DNA of 5,617 nt from Desulfovibrionaceae bacterium (GTDB taxonomy: Bacteria > Pseudomonadota > Gammaproteobacteria > Burkholderiales > Burkholderiaceae_C), in contig WRJY01000167.1 of NCBI GenBank assembly GCA_009778355.1, positions 1 through 5,617 on the forward strand. The letters are read 5' to 3'. Shown piece after piece: positions 1 to 5,617 of this stretch (its first letter is position 1; every line of letters starts with the position of its first letter). A model generated the notes under the pieces. It was not told the DNA's origin. It searched no databases and saw nothing but the letters and a program-made list of their open reading frames with translations. The position numbers were made by a program, and so were the translations under genes.

Positions 1-29
1 GGTTTTTCGGCGATGACCAGTGTTTTCAT
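1..29 (-). CDS. topB: DNA topoisomerase III, N-terminal fragment (cut by window edge)
   Basis: Read on the minus strand from the ATG at 29-27, the only visible residues are M-K-T-L-V-I-A-E-K followed by an incomplete CC (Pro) codon. This N-terminus is the start of the TOPRIM domain in type IA topoisomerases. The Glu of the IAEKP motif is a conserved catalytic, metal-linked residue in that family. The Comamonadaceae DNA topoisomerase III, which unlinks DNA strands with a tyrosine-based mechanism, typically begins this way. Only nine codons are present, so topoisomerase I or another TOPRIM protein is possible, although topoisomerase I usually has a different start. The gene diverges from the SET methyltransferase at 111, with 81 bp between the two starts. 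Confidence 0.65.
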
Positions 30-54
30 GACGCTCTTTAGAATCCGGTGTTCT

Positions 55-86
55 CACGCGCGCGCGCCCACGCACGCATACGCATG
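55..86. repeat. Alternating pyrimidine-purine tract (Z-DNA-prone) in divergent promoter region
   Basis: Positions 55-67 read CACGCGCGCGCGC and positions 69-86 read CACGCACGCATACGCATG. Both are strict pyrimidine-purine alternations, broken only by one extra C at 68. Such tracts favour the left-handed Z form under negative supercoiling. The tract fills the centre of the 81-bp region between the divergent topoisomerase and SET genes, where promoters for both must lie. I could not identify convincing -35/-10 boxes on either strand. A regulatory role is inference only. Confidence 0.5.
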
Positions 87-110
87 AATTCAACATAGCA
101 AACTTTTGTC

Positions 111-647
111 GTGACCAGCAAATCTTCCGTCAAACCGCCGGCCCCGGGCCGCCGCATCCAGGTGCGCCGCTCCGGCGTGCATGGCAAGGGCGTGTTCGCG
201 CTGGTGGACATTCCCAAGGGCGAGCGCATCATCGAATACGTGGGCGAAATCATCAGTTGGGACGAGGCCCAGCGCCGCCACCCGCACGACCCTGGCGACC
301 CCAACCACACCTTCTACTTTCACGTTGACGAGCAGCACGTGATCGATGCCCTGTACGGCGGCAACGCCTCGCGCTGGATCAACCACAGTTGCGGCCCCAA
401 CTGCGAAGCCGACGAGCAGGACGGGCGCATCTTCATCAAGTCGCGGCGCAAGATCAAGGCCGGCGAGGAACTGAACTACGACTACGGCCTGGTCATCGAC
501 GAGCCGCTCACGCCCGAACTCAAGGCCGAGTACCCGTGCTGGTGCGGCAGCCGCCAATGCCGCGGCACCCTGCTGTCGTCGGACCTGGAAACCGCCGAAG
601 GTCAAGGCAAAAAGAGCGCTCGCCGCGGCAAGAAGGCGCGCGCATGA
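111..647 (+). CDS. SET domain-containing protein-lysine N-methyltransferase
   Basis: This 178-residue protein is almost entirely a SET domain, which transfers a methyl group from S-adenosylmethionine to lysine side chains. Visible motifs in order are the N-terminal SET motif GVHGKGVFA (22-30), YVGEII (43-48), the SAM-binding and pseudoknot motif RWINHSCGPNC (88-98), the catalytic-tyrosine region ELNYDYG (120-126), and a post-SET zinc-binding CWCGSRQC (143-150), which with Cys98 could bind one zinc. The C-terminus (about 165-178) is rich in Lys, Arg and Ala, resembling tails of bacterial H1-like proteins, and may bind nucleic acid. An in-frame TAG at 96-98 leaves GTG 111 as the first usable start. 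It has no clear Shine-Dalgarno sequence, and the next in-frame GTG (codon 18) would trim the domain edge. The gene is divergent from the topoisomerase gene and 12 bp upstream of birA, probably in one operon. The substrate cannot be read from the sequence. Confidence 0.93.
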   Translation: MTSKSSVKPPAPGRRIQVRRSGVHGKGVFALVDIPKGERIIEYVGEIISWDEAQRRHPHDPGDPNHTFYFHVDEQHVIDALYGGNASRWINHSCGPNCEADEQDGRIFIKSRRKIKAGEELNYDYGLVIDEPLTPELKAEYPCWCGSRQCRGTLLSSDLETAEGQGKKSARRGKKARA

Positions 648-659
648 CGTTCGCGGCGC

Positions 660-1505
660 ATGGAACATAAAGGCGCCAATGGCCGCGCAGCGGGGGAGCG
701 CGGAAGCCGCGCTACCCTGGCCCTGCGCTGGCCCGTGGCCGCGCTGGCCGATGCGCTGGCGCCGCACCTGCCGGGCTGCCAGGTCGAAGTGCTGGCCGAG
801 GTGGATTCCACCAACAGCGAACTGATGCGCCGCGCCCATGCCGCGCCCGTGCTGCTGGCGGCTGAAGCGCAAACCGCCGGGCGTGGCCGCCTGGGGCGCG
901 GCTGGCGGGGCGGCAATGGCGAGGTGGGCAGCGCGCTGACCTGCTCGCTCGGCCTGCCGCTGGCCCCGCGCGACTGGTCCGGTCTGTCGCTGGCCGTGGG
1001 GCTGGCGCTGGCCGAGGCGCTGCACCCCGGCATCCGCCTCAAATGGCCCAACGACCTGTGGTGGCAGGGCCGCAAACTGGCCGGCATCCTGATCGAGACG
1101 GCGGGTGCCAGCGGCGCGCAGGCCGCGCGCTACGCCGTGATCGGCTTGGGCATCAACCTGGCGCCGCTGGGCGGCGAAGGCTTTGCCACCCCGCCGGCCT
1201 GGCTGCGCGCGCTGCTGCCGGGCATCGACGCGCCTGGCGCGCTGGCCCGCGTGGCCGGCCCGCTGGCGCAGGCCGTGCGCGCCTTCGAGCGCGAGGGCTT
1301 CGCGCCGCTGGCCGAACGCTTCAACGCCCGCGACGCGCTGGCCGGCCAGCCGGTGCGGCTGTCCGATGGCGTCGAGGGCGTGGCGCTCGGCGTCGGCCCC
1401 AATGGGGCGCTGCGGGTGCGCACGAGCGCCGGTTTGCGCGAAATCACCAGCGCCGAGGTCAGCGTGCGTTTGCGGCCATCATTTGGTGACGGAGGCGGGC
1501 GATGA
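660..1505 (+). CDS. birA: Biotin--[acetyl-CoA-carboxylase] ligase
   Basis: This cytoplasmic enzyme activates biotin with ATP to biotinyl-AMP and attaches it to the carboxyl carrier protein of acetyl-CoA carboxylase and related enzymes. The 281 residues show EVDSTNSELM (47-56), the biotinyl-AMP loop GRGRLGRGW (74-82), KWPNDL (128-133) with the presumed catalytic Lys128, GRKLAGILIE (137-146), and IGLGINLA (161-168). They end in a small beta-barrel C-terminal domain (about 228-270). The N-terminal winged-helix DNA-binding domain of E. coli BirA (321 aa) is absent, so this is a monofunctional (group I) ligase that should not repress biotin genes itself. ATG 660 is the first start after an in-frame stop at 645-647. 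The roughly 20 residues before LRWPVAAL look unconserved, so a later start is possible. The last codons overlap the next gene's ATG. Confidence 0.95.
   Translation: MEHKGANGRAAGERGSRATLALRWPVAALADALAPHLPGCQVEVLAEVDSTNSELMRRAHAAPVLLAAEAQTAGRGRLGRGWRGGNGEVGSALTCSLGLPLAPRDWSGLSLAVGLALAEALHPGIRLKWPNDLWWQGRKLAGILIETAGASGAQAARYAVIGLGINLAPLGGEGFATPPAWLRALLPGIDAPGALARVAGPLAQAVRAFEREGFAPLAERFNARDALAGQPVRLSDGVEGVALGVGPNGALRVRTSAGLREITSAEVSVRLRPSFGDGGGR
1491..1495 (+). promoter_or_regulatory. Shine-Dalgarno site for the SPOR gene
   Basis: GGAGG lies inside the last codons of birA, 6 nt before ATG 1502 and 9 nt before ATG 1505. It supports translation start at one of these tandem ATG codons. Together with the ATGA stop/start overlap it suggests translational coupling to birA. 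Confidence 0.7.
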
Positions 1506-2260
1506 TGGGCCGGCTGCTGATCCTGCTGATCGTCGCCAACCTGGCGTGGGCGGCATGGTCGCAGGGCTGGCTGCACGGCGGCGCCCGGCAGCAGGCCGAA
1601 CCGGAGCGGCTGGAGCGCCAGATACGCCCCGAAGCCGTGCAAATCCAGCCGCTGCCGGACGGGGCCGCGAGCAGCCCGGTCGAACCGGCAGCGCCTCCCG
1701 CCCAACCCCAACGCAGCGATGCTTCTGAACCCGCCGCGCCGCCGGTCGAGCCCGCCGCGCCCGCCAGCGCGCCGGCATCAGACCCGCAGGCCGGCAACAT
1801 CAGTGTTCACGGCATTTGCCTGCAAGCTGGCGTTTTTGACGACAAGCAGATCGAGGCCGTGCGCCGCGCCGCCGCGGCCGAACTGCCCGCCGGCAGTTGG
1901 CGCATCAGCCAGGTGCCGCGGCCCAGCCGTTGGATGATCTATGTCGGCAAGCTGGCCGACGCCGATGCCGTGCGCGTCAAGCGGGTTGAATTGCGCGCGC
2001 TGGGCGTCGATTCCGACCACCCCAGCGCGGCGCTGGAGCCCGGCCTGTCGCTGGGCCGCTTCGTCAGCGAGGATGCGGCCCAGCGCGGGCTGGCCGATCT
2101 GGGCCGCAAGGGCGTGCGCGGCGCGCGCGTGGTGCAGGAGCGGCGCGACGCCCCCGCCTACGTGCTGCGCCTGCCCGAAACCGATGCCGCCCTGCGCCAG
2201 CAAGCGGCGCGCGCCATGCGCGGGGCGCTGGGGAGCAAGGAATGGCGGGTGTGCGAATAG
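1502..2260 (+). CDS. SPOR domain-containing membrane-anchored protein
   Basis: The 252-residue protein has a short N-terminal hydrophobic segment (about 4-20, LLILLIVANLAWAAW) that would act as an uncleaved membrane anchor. A linker rich in Pro, Ala and Glu follows (about 43-98). The C-terminal globular region (about 103-215) matches the SPOR pattern, with an opening strand CLQAGVF (106-112) and a second half with LSLGRFVSEDAAQRGLADL (182-200) and VRGARVV (205-211). SPOR domains bind denuded glycan strands of septal peptidoglycan in the periplasm, so a role in division or envelope remodelling is plausible. The start is ATG 1502, overlapping the birA stop as ATGA. ATG 1505 is equally possible and removes one residue. 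The two cysteines (106 and 251) lie in the predicted periplasmic part and could form a disulfide. Many betaproteobacteria have coaX between birA and a gene of this type, but none is present here. Confidence 0.85.
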   Translation: MMGRLLILLIVANLAWAAWSQGWLHGGARQQAEPERLERQIRPEAVQIQPLPDGAASSPVEPAAPPAQPQRSDASEPAAPPVEPAAPASAPASDPQAGNISVHGICLQAGVFDDKQIEAVRRAAAAELPAGSWRISQVPRPSRWMIYVGKLADADAVRVKRVELRALGVDSDHPSAALEPGLSLGRFVSEDAAQRGLADLGRKGVRGARVVQERRDAPAYVLRLPETDAALRQQAARAMRGALGSKEWRVCE

Positions 2261-2261
2261 G

Positions 2262-2395
2262 TTCACCCCCAGGCTCCACTTGCTTCGCAATGTTTCGCCT
2301 CCCCCCTCAAGGGGGCGCGCCCACTGGCCGGGGGAACCCCGGCCACGGGCGCCTTGGTACGGCCTGCTCCGCGGCCTTTGGTCTCTTTCTGCTGT
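2262..2395. repeat. Dispersed intergenic repeat of Comamonadaceae type, hairpin-rich
   Basis: The 236-bp gap between the SPOR gene and the GST gene begins with CACCCCCAGGCT right after the stop codon. It continues through a CCCCC-TCAA-GGGGG hairpin (2302-2315), a 9-bp perfect hairpin (2325-2345), and a GGCC...GGCC pair around 2361-2375. I recall intergenic sequences with this order (CCCCCAGGCT, TTCGC-rich spacer, CCCCCTCAAGGGGG, GC-rich hairpin) occurring in many copies in Comamonadaceae genomes. Only one copy is in the window, so repetition cannot be shown here. The right boundary is approximate. The forward reading frame running through this stretch (2242-2496) lies upstream of the true GST start and is not a gene. 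Confidence 0.6.
2325..2345 (+). terminator. Strong GC hairpin, possible transcription end of the SET-birA-SPOR operon
   Basis: TGGCCGGGG-GAA-CCCCGGCCA forms a perfect 9-bp stem with a 3-nt loop, 65 nt after the SPOR stop codon. No T-run follows it, so it is not a classical intrinsic terminator. It may protect the 3' end of the message or slow polymerase for Rho. It sits within the dispersed repeat. Confidence 0.35.
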
Positions 2396-2483
2396 GTTCG
2401 CTGAGGGCGATGGGTAATCCAGTGAATTGTGCTGTGCGCAACCAACCGCAGGTTATGCTTGCCGAACCGCTGCCAGAAAGATC

Positions 2484-2489
2484 AGGAGA
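2484..2489 (+). promoter_or_regulatory. Shine-Dalgarno site deciding the GST start
   Basis: AGGAGA is 7 nt before ATG 2497. It fixes the start of the GST gene at 2497, rather than at any upstream start of the long open frame that begins near 2242. Confidence 0.8.
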
Positions 2490-2496
2490 AACCGCC

Positions 2497-3159
2497 ATGC
2501 CCCTCAAGCTCTACTACGCCACCGGCGCTTGTTCGTTCGTGCCGCACGTCATGCTGGAACTGGCCGGGGCCACGTTCGAGCCGGTGGCCGTGAAGCTGCA
2601 CAAGGCCGAGCACCTGAGCCCTGAATACCTGGCCATCAACCCGCGCGCGCAGGTGCCGGCGCTGGCCGATGGCGGCGAGGTCATCACGCAGATCATGGCC
2701 ATCGTCACCTACATCGACGCCCGGTTTCCTGAAAGCTGCTTCATCCCCAAGGAGCCGCTGGCGCGCGCCCGTTTCGTCGAGATGCTGGCGTGGATGAACA
2801 ACACCGCGCACCCCACCTTTACCCACATCTTCAAGTCCGAGAAGTTCACCGACGATCCGGCAGCGCAGGCGGCCATCAAGCGCCACGCCACCGGCCAATA
2901 CCGATTGCTGCTGGGCGAATTGCAGGCCCTGGTGACCAAGGCGCGCGCCGCCGGCAGCGACTGGCTGGGCGGCGTGCACTGCGGCCCGCTGGACGCCTAC
3001 GCGCTGACCTTGCTGCGCTGGGGCACGCTGGCCAGCATCGCCCCCGACGACCACCCCGAGCTGTGGGCCCACGCCCAGCGCACCGCCCAGGCGCCCGCGG
3101 TGGCGCGCGTCATCGAACGCGAGCGGCTGCGGCTGGACATGCGCCAGCCGGCGGGGTGA
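2497..3159 (+). CDS. Glutathione S-transferase, beta-class-like
   Basis: The 220-residue protein has the two-domain GST layout. The N-terminal thioredoxin-like domain (about 3-78) starts with KLYYATGACSFVPH. It places a cysteine at residue 12, equivalent to Cys10 of bacterial beta-class GSTs, which contacts or forms a mixed disulfide with glutathione. The cis-proline loop is QVPAL (52-56). The helical C-terminal domain (about 88-210) includes HPTF (105-108), equivalent to the conserved His106 region, and LDAY (165-168). The glutathione-binding Glu expected in the LTExxAI motif is Gln65 here (ITQIMAI, 63-69), so substrate binding may differ. The expected Ser/Thr N-cap three residues before Asp166 is Gly. 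Such enzymes conjugate, reduce or dehalogenate electrophiles in the cytoplasm; the substrate is unknown. The gene has its own ribosome binding site and follows a repeat-filled gap, so it is probably transcribed separately. Its stop lies 2 bp from the stop of the opposing kinase gene. Confidence 0.9.
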   Translation: MPLKLYYATGACSFVPHVMLELAGATFEPVAVKLHKAEHLSPEYLAINPRAQVPALADGGEVITQIMAIVTYIDARFPESCFIPKEPLARARFVEMLAWMNNTAHPTFTHIFKSEKFTDDPAAQAAIKRHATGQYRLLLGELQALVTKARAAGSDWLGGVHCGPLDAYALTLLRWGTLASIAPDDHPELWAHAQRTAQAPAVARVIERERLRLDMRQPAG

Positions 3160-3161
3160 CG

Positions 3162-4601
3162 TCAATCCCCTGACGGAAACCGCACCGTGAACAGCGCCCC
3201 CGGCGGGTGCTGGCCGGGGCGGGCGTCGTCCACGCTGACCTGGGCGCCGTGGCGGTGGGCGATTTCGCGCACCAATGGCAGGCCGAGGCCGGAGCCATCG
3301 ACGTTGGTGCCGAGCACGCGGTAAAACGGCTCGAAGATGCGCTCGCGTTCCGGCGCGGGGATGCCGGGGCCGTTGTCTTCGACCTGCACCGCCAGCGCGC
3401 GGCTAAACGGGTCGCAGCGCACGCGCACCGTCACCACGCCGGGCTGCCCTGGCGTGCTGGGGGTGTAGAACAGGGCGTTGTCCACCAGGTTGCGGATCAT
3501 TTCCTTGAGCAGCGTCGGGTTGCCCAGGTGCGTGCAGCCGGACGCGCCGGATTCGGGGCCTTCGTAACCCAGGTCGATGCGGCGCTCCAGCGCGCGCGGC
3601 ACGGCGTCCTGCACCACCTCGATGGTGAGCTGCGCGATGTCGCACGGCTGGCGCGTCAGCGCCGCGCCGCCGCCTTCGGCGCGCGCCAGCGCCAGCAGTT
3701 GATTGACGGTGTGCGTGGCGCGCATGCTGGCGTGGCCGATCTGGCGCAGCGACTGCTTCAAATCCTCGGCGGTAGTGCCCTGGCGCTGCGCCAGGTCGGC
3801 CTGCATGCGCAGCCCGGCCAGCGGCGTCTTGAGCTGGTGCGCAGCGTCGGCCAGAAAGCGTTTCTGGGTGGCGACGGAATGCTTGAGCCGCATGAGCAGG
3901 TCGTTGACCGAGGCGACCAGCGGGCCGACTTCCTGCGGCACGGTGCTTTCGTCCAGCGGCGACAGATCGTCGGGGCGCCGGTTGCGGATGCGCGCCTCCA
4001 GCTCCGACAGCGACTTGATGCCGCGCACCAGCGCCAGCCACACCAGCAGAACGGCCAGCGGCAGGATGGCGAACTGCGGCAGCATCACGCCCTTGATGAT
4101 CTCGGCGGCCAGCACGCTGCGCTTTTCGCGCGTTTCGGCCACCTGCACCAGCACCGGGCCGAGCGCGCCTTCGACCGGCACCCACAGGCTGGCCACGCGC
4201 ACCGGCAGGCCGTGGAATTCGGCGTCGCGCAGGCTCGGCTGGCCGCCGCGTTCGCCCAGGCCCGGATCGCGCGGCGGCGCGGGCAAATCGCGCTCGCCCA
4301 ACAGCACCTCGCCGCCGCCGCCAAGCACCTGGTAATAGACGTTGTCGGCGTCGTCGGCGCGCAGCAGTCCGCTGGCCTGCTGCGGCAGCGTGAAGCGCGC
4401 CTGCGGCTGCGGCCCGATCTGAACCAGTTGCGCCAGCGTTTGCACGTTGTAGATGAGCGCGCGGTCGAACGGCTTGTTGGCCAGGTTCTGCGCCACCAGC
4501 CAGGTCAGCGCCAGGCTCACCGGCCACAGCAGCAGCAGCGGCGTGAGCATCCAGTCCAGGATTTCGCCGAACAGCGAGCGGTGGGCGCGCTGGAAAATCA
4601 C
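3162..4601 (-). CDS. Two-component sensor histidine kinase, TctE-like
   Basis: This 479-residue inner-membrane kinase has a first transmembrane segment (about 17-37), a periplasmic region (about 40-168) and a second transmembrane segment (about 172-194). The arrangement and sequence style match the 2CSK_N sensor region of TctE. Next come a HAMP-like linker (about 195-245), an H-box with FLADAAHQLKTPL (249-261) and phospho-accepting His255, an N-box with NLVDNA (371-376), a G1 box DNGPGI (409-414), a FEPFYR F-box (423-428), and a G2 box GSGLGL (436-441). All catalytic motifs are intact. The start is GTG at 4601-4599, one base after the regulator's stop. The open frame extends further upstream only within the regulator gene, and the Shine-Dalgarno sequence is weak, which suggests coupled translation. 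TctE senses tricarboxylates in Salmonella; the signal here is unknown, and no tct transporter gene is in the window. An alternative start is ATG at codon 18, but it would cut into the first membrane helix. Confidence 0.92.
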   Translation of the reverse strand: MIFQRAHRSLFGEILDWMLTPLLLLWPVSLALTWLVAQNLANKPFDRALIYNVQTLAQLVQIGPQPQARFTLPQQASGLLRADDADNVYYQVLGGGGEVLLGERDLPAPPRDPGLGERGGQPSLRDAEFHGLPVRVASLWVPVEGALGPVLVQVAETREKRSVLAAEIIKGVMLPQFAILPLAVLLVWLALVRGIKSLSELEARIRNRRPDDLSPLDESTVPQEVGPLVASVNDLLMRLKHSVATQKRFLADAAHQLKTPLAGLRMQADLAQRQGTTAEDLKQSLRQIGHASMRATHTVNQLLALARAEGGGAALTRQPCDIAQLTIEVVQDAVPRALERRIDLGYEGPESGASGCTHLGNPTLLKEMIRNLVDNALFYTPSTPGQPGVVTVRVRCDPFSRALAVQVEDNGPGIPAPERERIFEPFYRVLGTNVDGSGLGLPLVREIAHRHGAQVSVDDARPGQHPPGALFTVRFPSGD

Positions 4602-4602
4602 G

Positions 4603-5277
<675 letters not shown>

Positions 5278-5285
5278 GGAATGTT

Positions 5286-5290
5286 TCCTT
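5286..5290 (-). promoter_or_regulatory. Shine-Dalgarno site for the response regulator
   Basis: On the minus strand AAGGA lies 8 nt before ATG 5277, which supports that start. A TAGAAT box at 5313-5308 (minus) could be a -10 element about 31 nt before the ATG. No good -35 box stands at the usual distance, so the promoter is only a suggestion. Confidence 0.7.
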
Positions 5291-5617
5291 TTGTTTCACC
5301 ACCGCAAATTCTAGGAACAAAAGGCCGCCAAGGGACCACGCCAGTTGTTCGCACTGACCGTTTTTTGCCGTATCAATGGCTCACGCAGGTGCATGTACCT
5401 CAGTTCCGGGGCGCCATCACATGGCGGCCTCGTTGCTCACGGCGGCGCTGAATTCGGTTTCAGCCTGCAATGGCTGCCGATCAGCCGGTTCGCTCAAGCT
5501 GGGGCAAGCGCAGAGCAGCCCTGGTAGTTGAACCTAAAAACGGCAGTTGACCGCTTATTTGCCCTCGTAACCTCTTATGAACACCGAGGTTTTTGACTTA
5601 GCTCGACCTCACCATTT
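5291..5617. other. Gene-free right end with short repeats, possible mobile-element debris
   Basis: This stretch of about 330 bp upstream of the response regulator has no convincing gene. A 60-codon open frame on the plus strand (5345-5527) shows no recognisable domain and no ribosome binding site. The stretch contains a perfect 6-bp hairpin CGCCAT-CAC-ATGGCG (5412-5426), CAATGGCT twice (5374-5381 and 5468-5475), an imperfect inverted pair (5353-5365 and 5536-5547), and an imperfect direct pair (5339-5352 and 5541-5554). The final 63 bases are only about 43% GC, well below the neighbouring genes. This pattern would fit a decayed insertion sequence or a small non-autonomous element, but I cannot name one. 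Confidence 0.4.
5577..5617 (+). CDS. Possible start of an unidentified gene (runs off window)
   Basis: ATG 5577 opens a frame of 13 complete codons (M-N-T-E-V-F-D-L-A-R-P-H-H) that stays open to the window edge, with an in-frame TAA just upstream at 5568-5570. There is no clear Shine-Dalgarno sequence, and the codons (GTT TTT TTA GCT) are AT-richer than in the other genes. I do not recognise the product. It may be chance or the beginning of a mobile-element gene. Confidence 0.2.
   Translation, partial: MNTEVFDLARPHH

Noticed and set aside
90..1025. 311-codon open frame on the minus strand across the SET and birA genes
   Set aside because: It covers two clearly recognised plus-strand genes and translates to Ala/Gln/Arg-rich sequence with no recognisable motif.
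2427..2459. Possible promoter for the GST gene (TTGTGC and TATGCT)
   Set aside because: The two boxes are 21 bp apart, too far for a normal sigma-70 promoter, and no better pair was found.
2242..2496. Upstream extension of the GST frame (85 extra codons)
   Set aside because: It overlaps the SPOR gene end and the dispersed repeat. The proper ribosome binding site and family-typical N-terminus are at ATG 2497.

Overview
The window looks like a stretch of chromosome from a high-GC betaproteobacterium, most likely family Comamonadaceae (Acidovorax, Alicycliphilus or a relative). This rests on the strongly GC-biased codon use, on protein types and gene neighbours that resemble that family, and on an intergenic hairpin-rich sequence with a CCCCCTCAAGGGGG core. 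That core resembles dispersed intergenic repeats I recall from Comamonadaceae genomes. The genus is not resolved.

Layout: (1) positions 1-29, minus strand, hold the first codons of a gene whose N-terminus (MKTLVIAEK-P) fits DNA topoisomerase III. (2) A short divergent intergenic region follows, with an alternating pyrimidine-purine tract. (3) On the plus strand come a compact SET-domain protein-lysine methyltransferase with a basic tail (111-647), a biotin protein ligase without a DNA-binding domain (birA, 660-1505), and a membrane-anchored SPOR-domain protein that overlaps birA by ATGA (1502-2260). These three are probably co-transcribed. (4) A 236-bp gap carries the dispersed repeat with a 9-bp perfect hairpin. 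(5) A beta-class-like glutathione S-transferase with its own ribosome binding site follows (2497-3159). (6) Facing it on the minus strand is a two-component system of TctD/TctE type: an OmpR-family response regulator (5277-4603), then a histidine kinase (4601-3162) one base after it. (7) The last 340 bp have no convincing gene. They contain small inverted and direct repeats and a drop in GC content, and may be debris or the edge of a mobile element.

Functionally the window is mostly housekeeping and accessory: protein methylation, biotinylation of carboxylases, cell-envelope or septal peptidoglycan binding, glutathione chemistry, and environmental sensing. I see no phage, CRISPR or defence system and no RNA gene. 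The most interesting items are the eukaryote-like SET methyltransferase divergent from a topoisomerase gene, the lack of coaX between birA and the SPOR gene, the GST with an altered glutathione-binding motif, the single palindrome that supplies both stop codons of the convergent GST and kinase genes, and the unexplained repeat-bearing right end.
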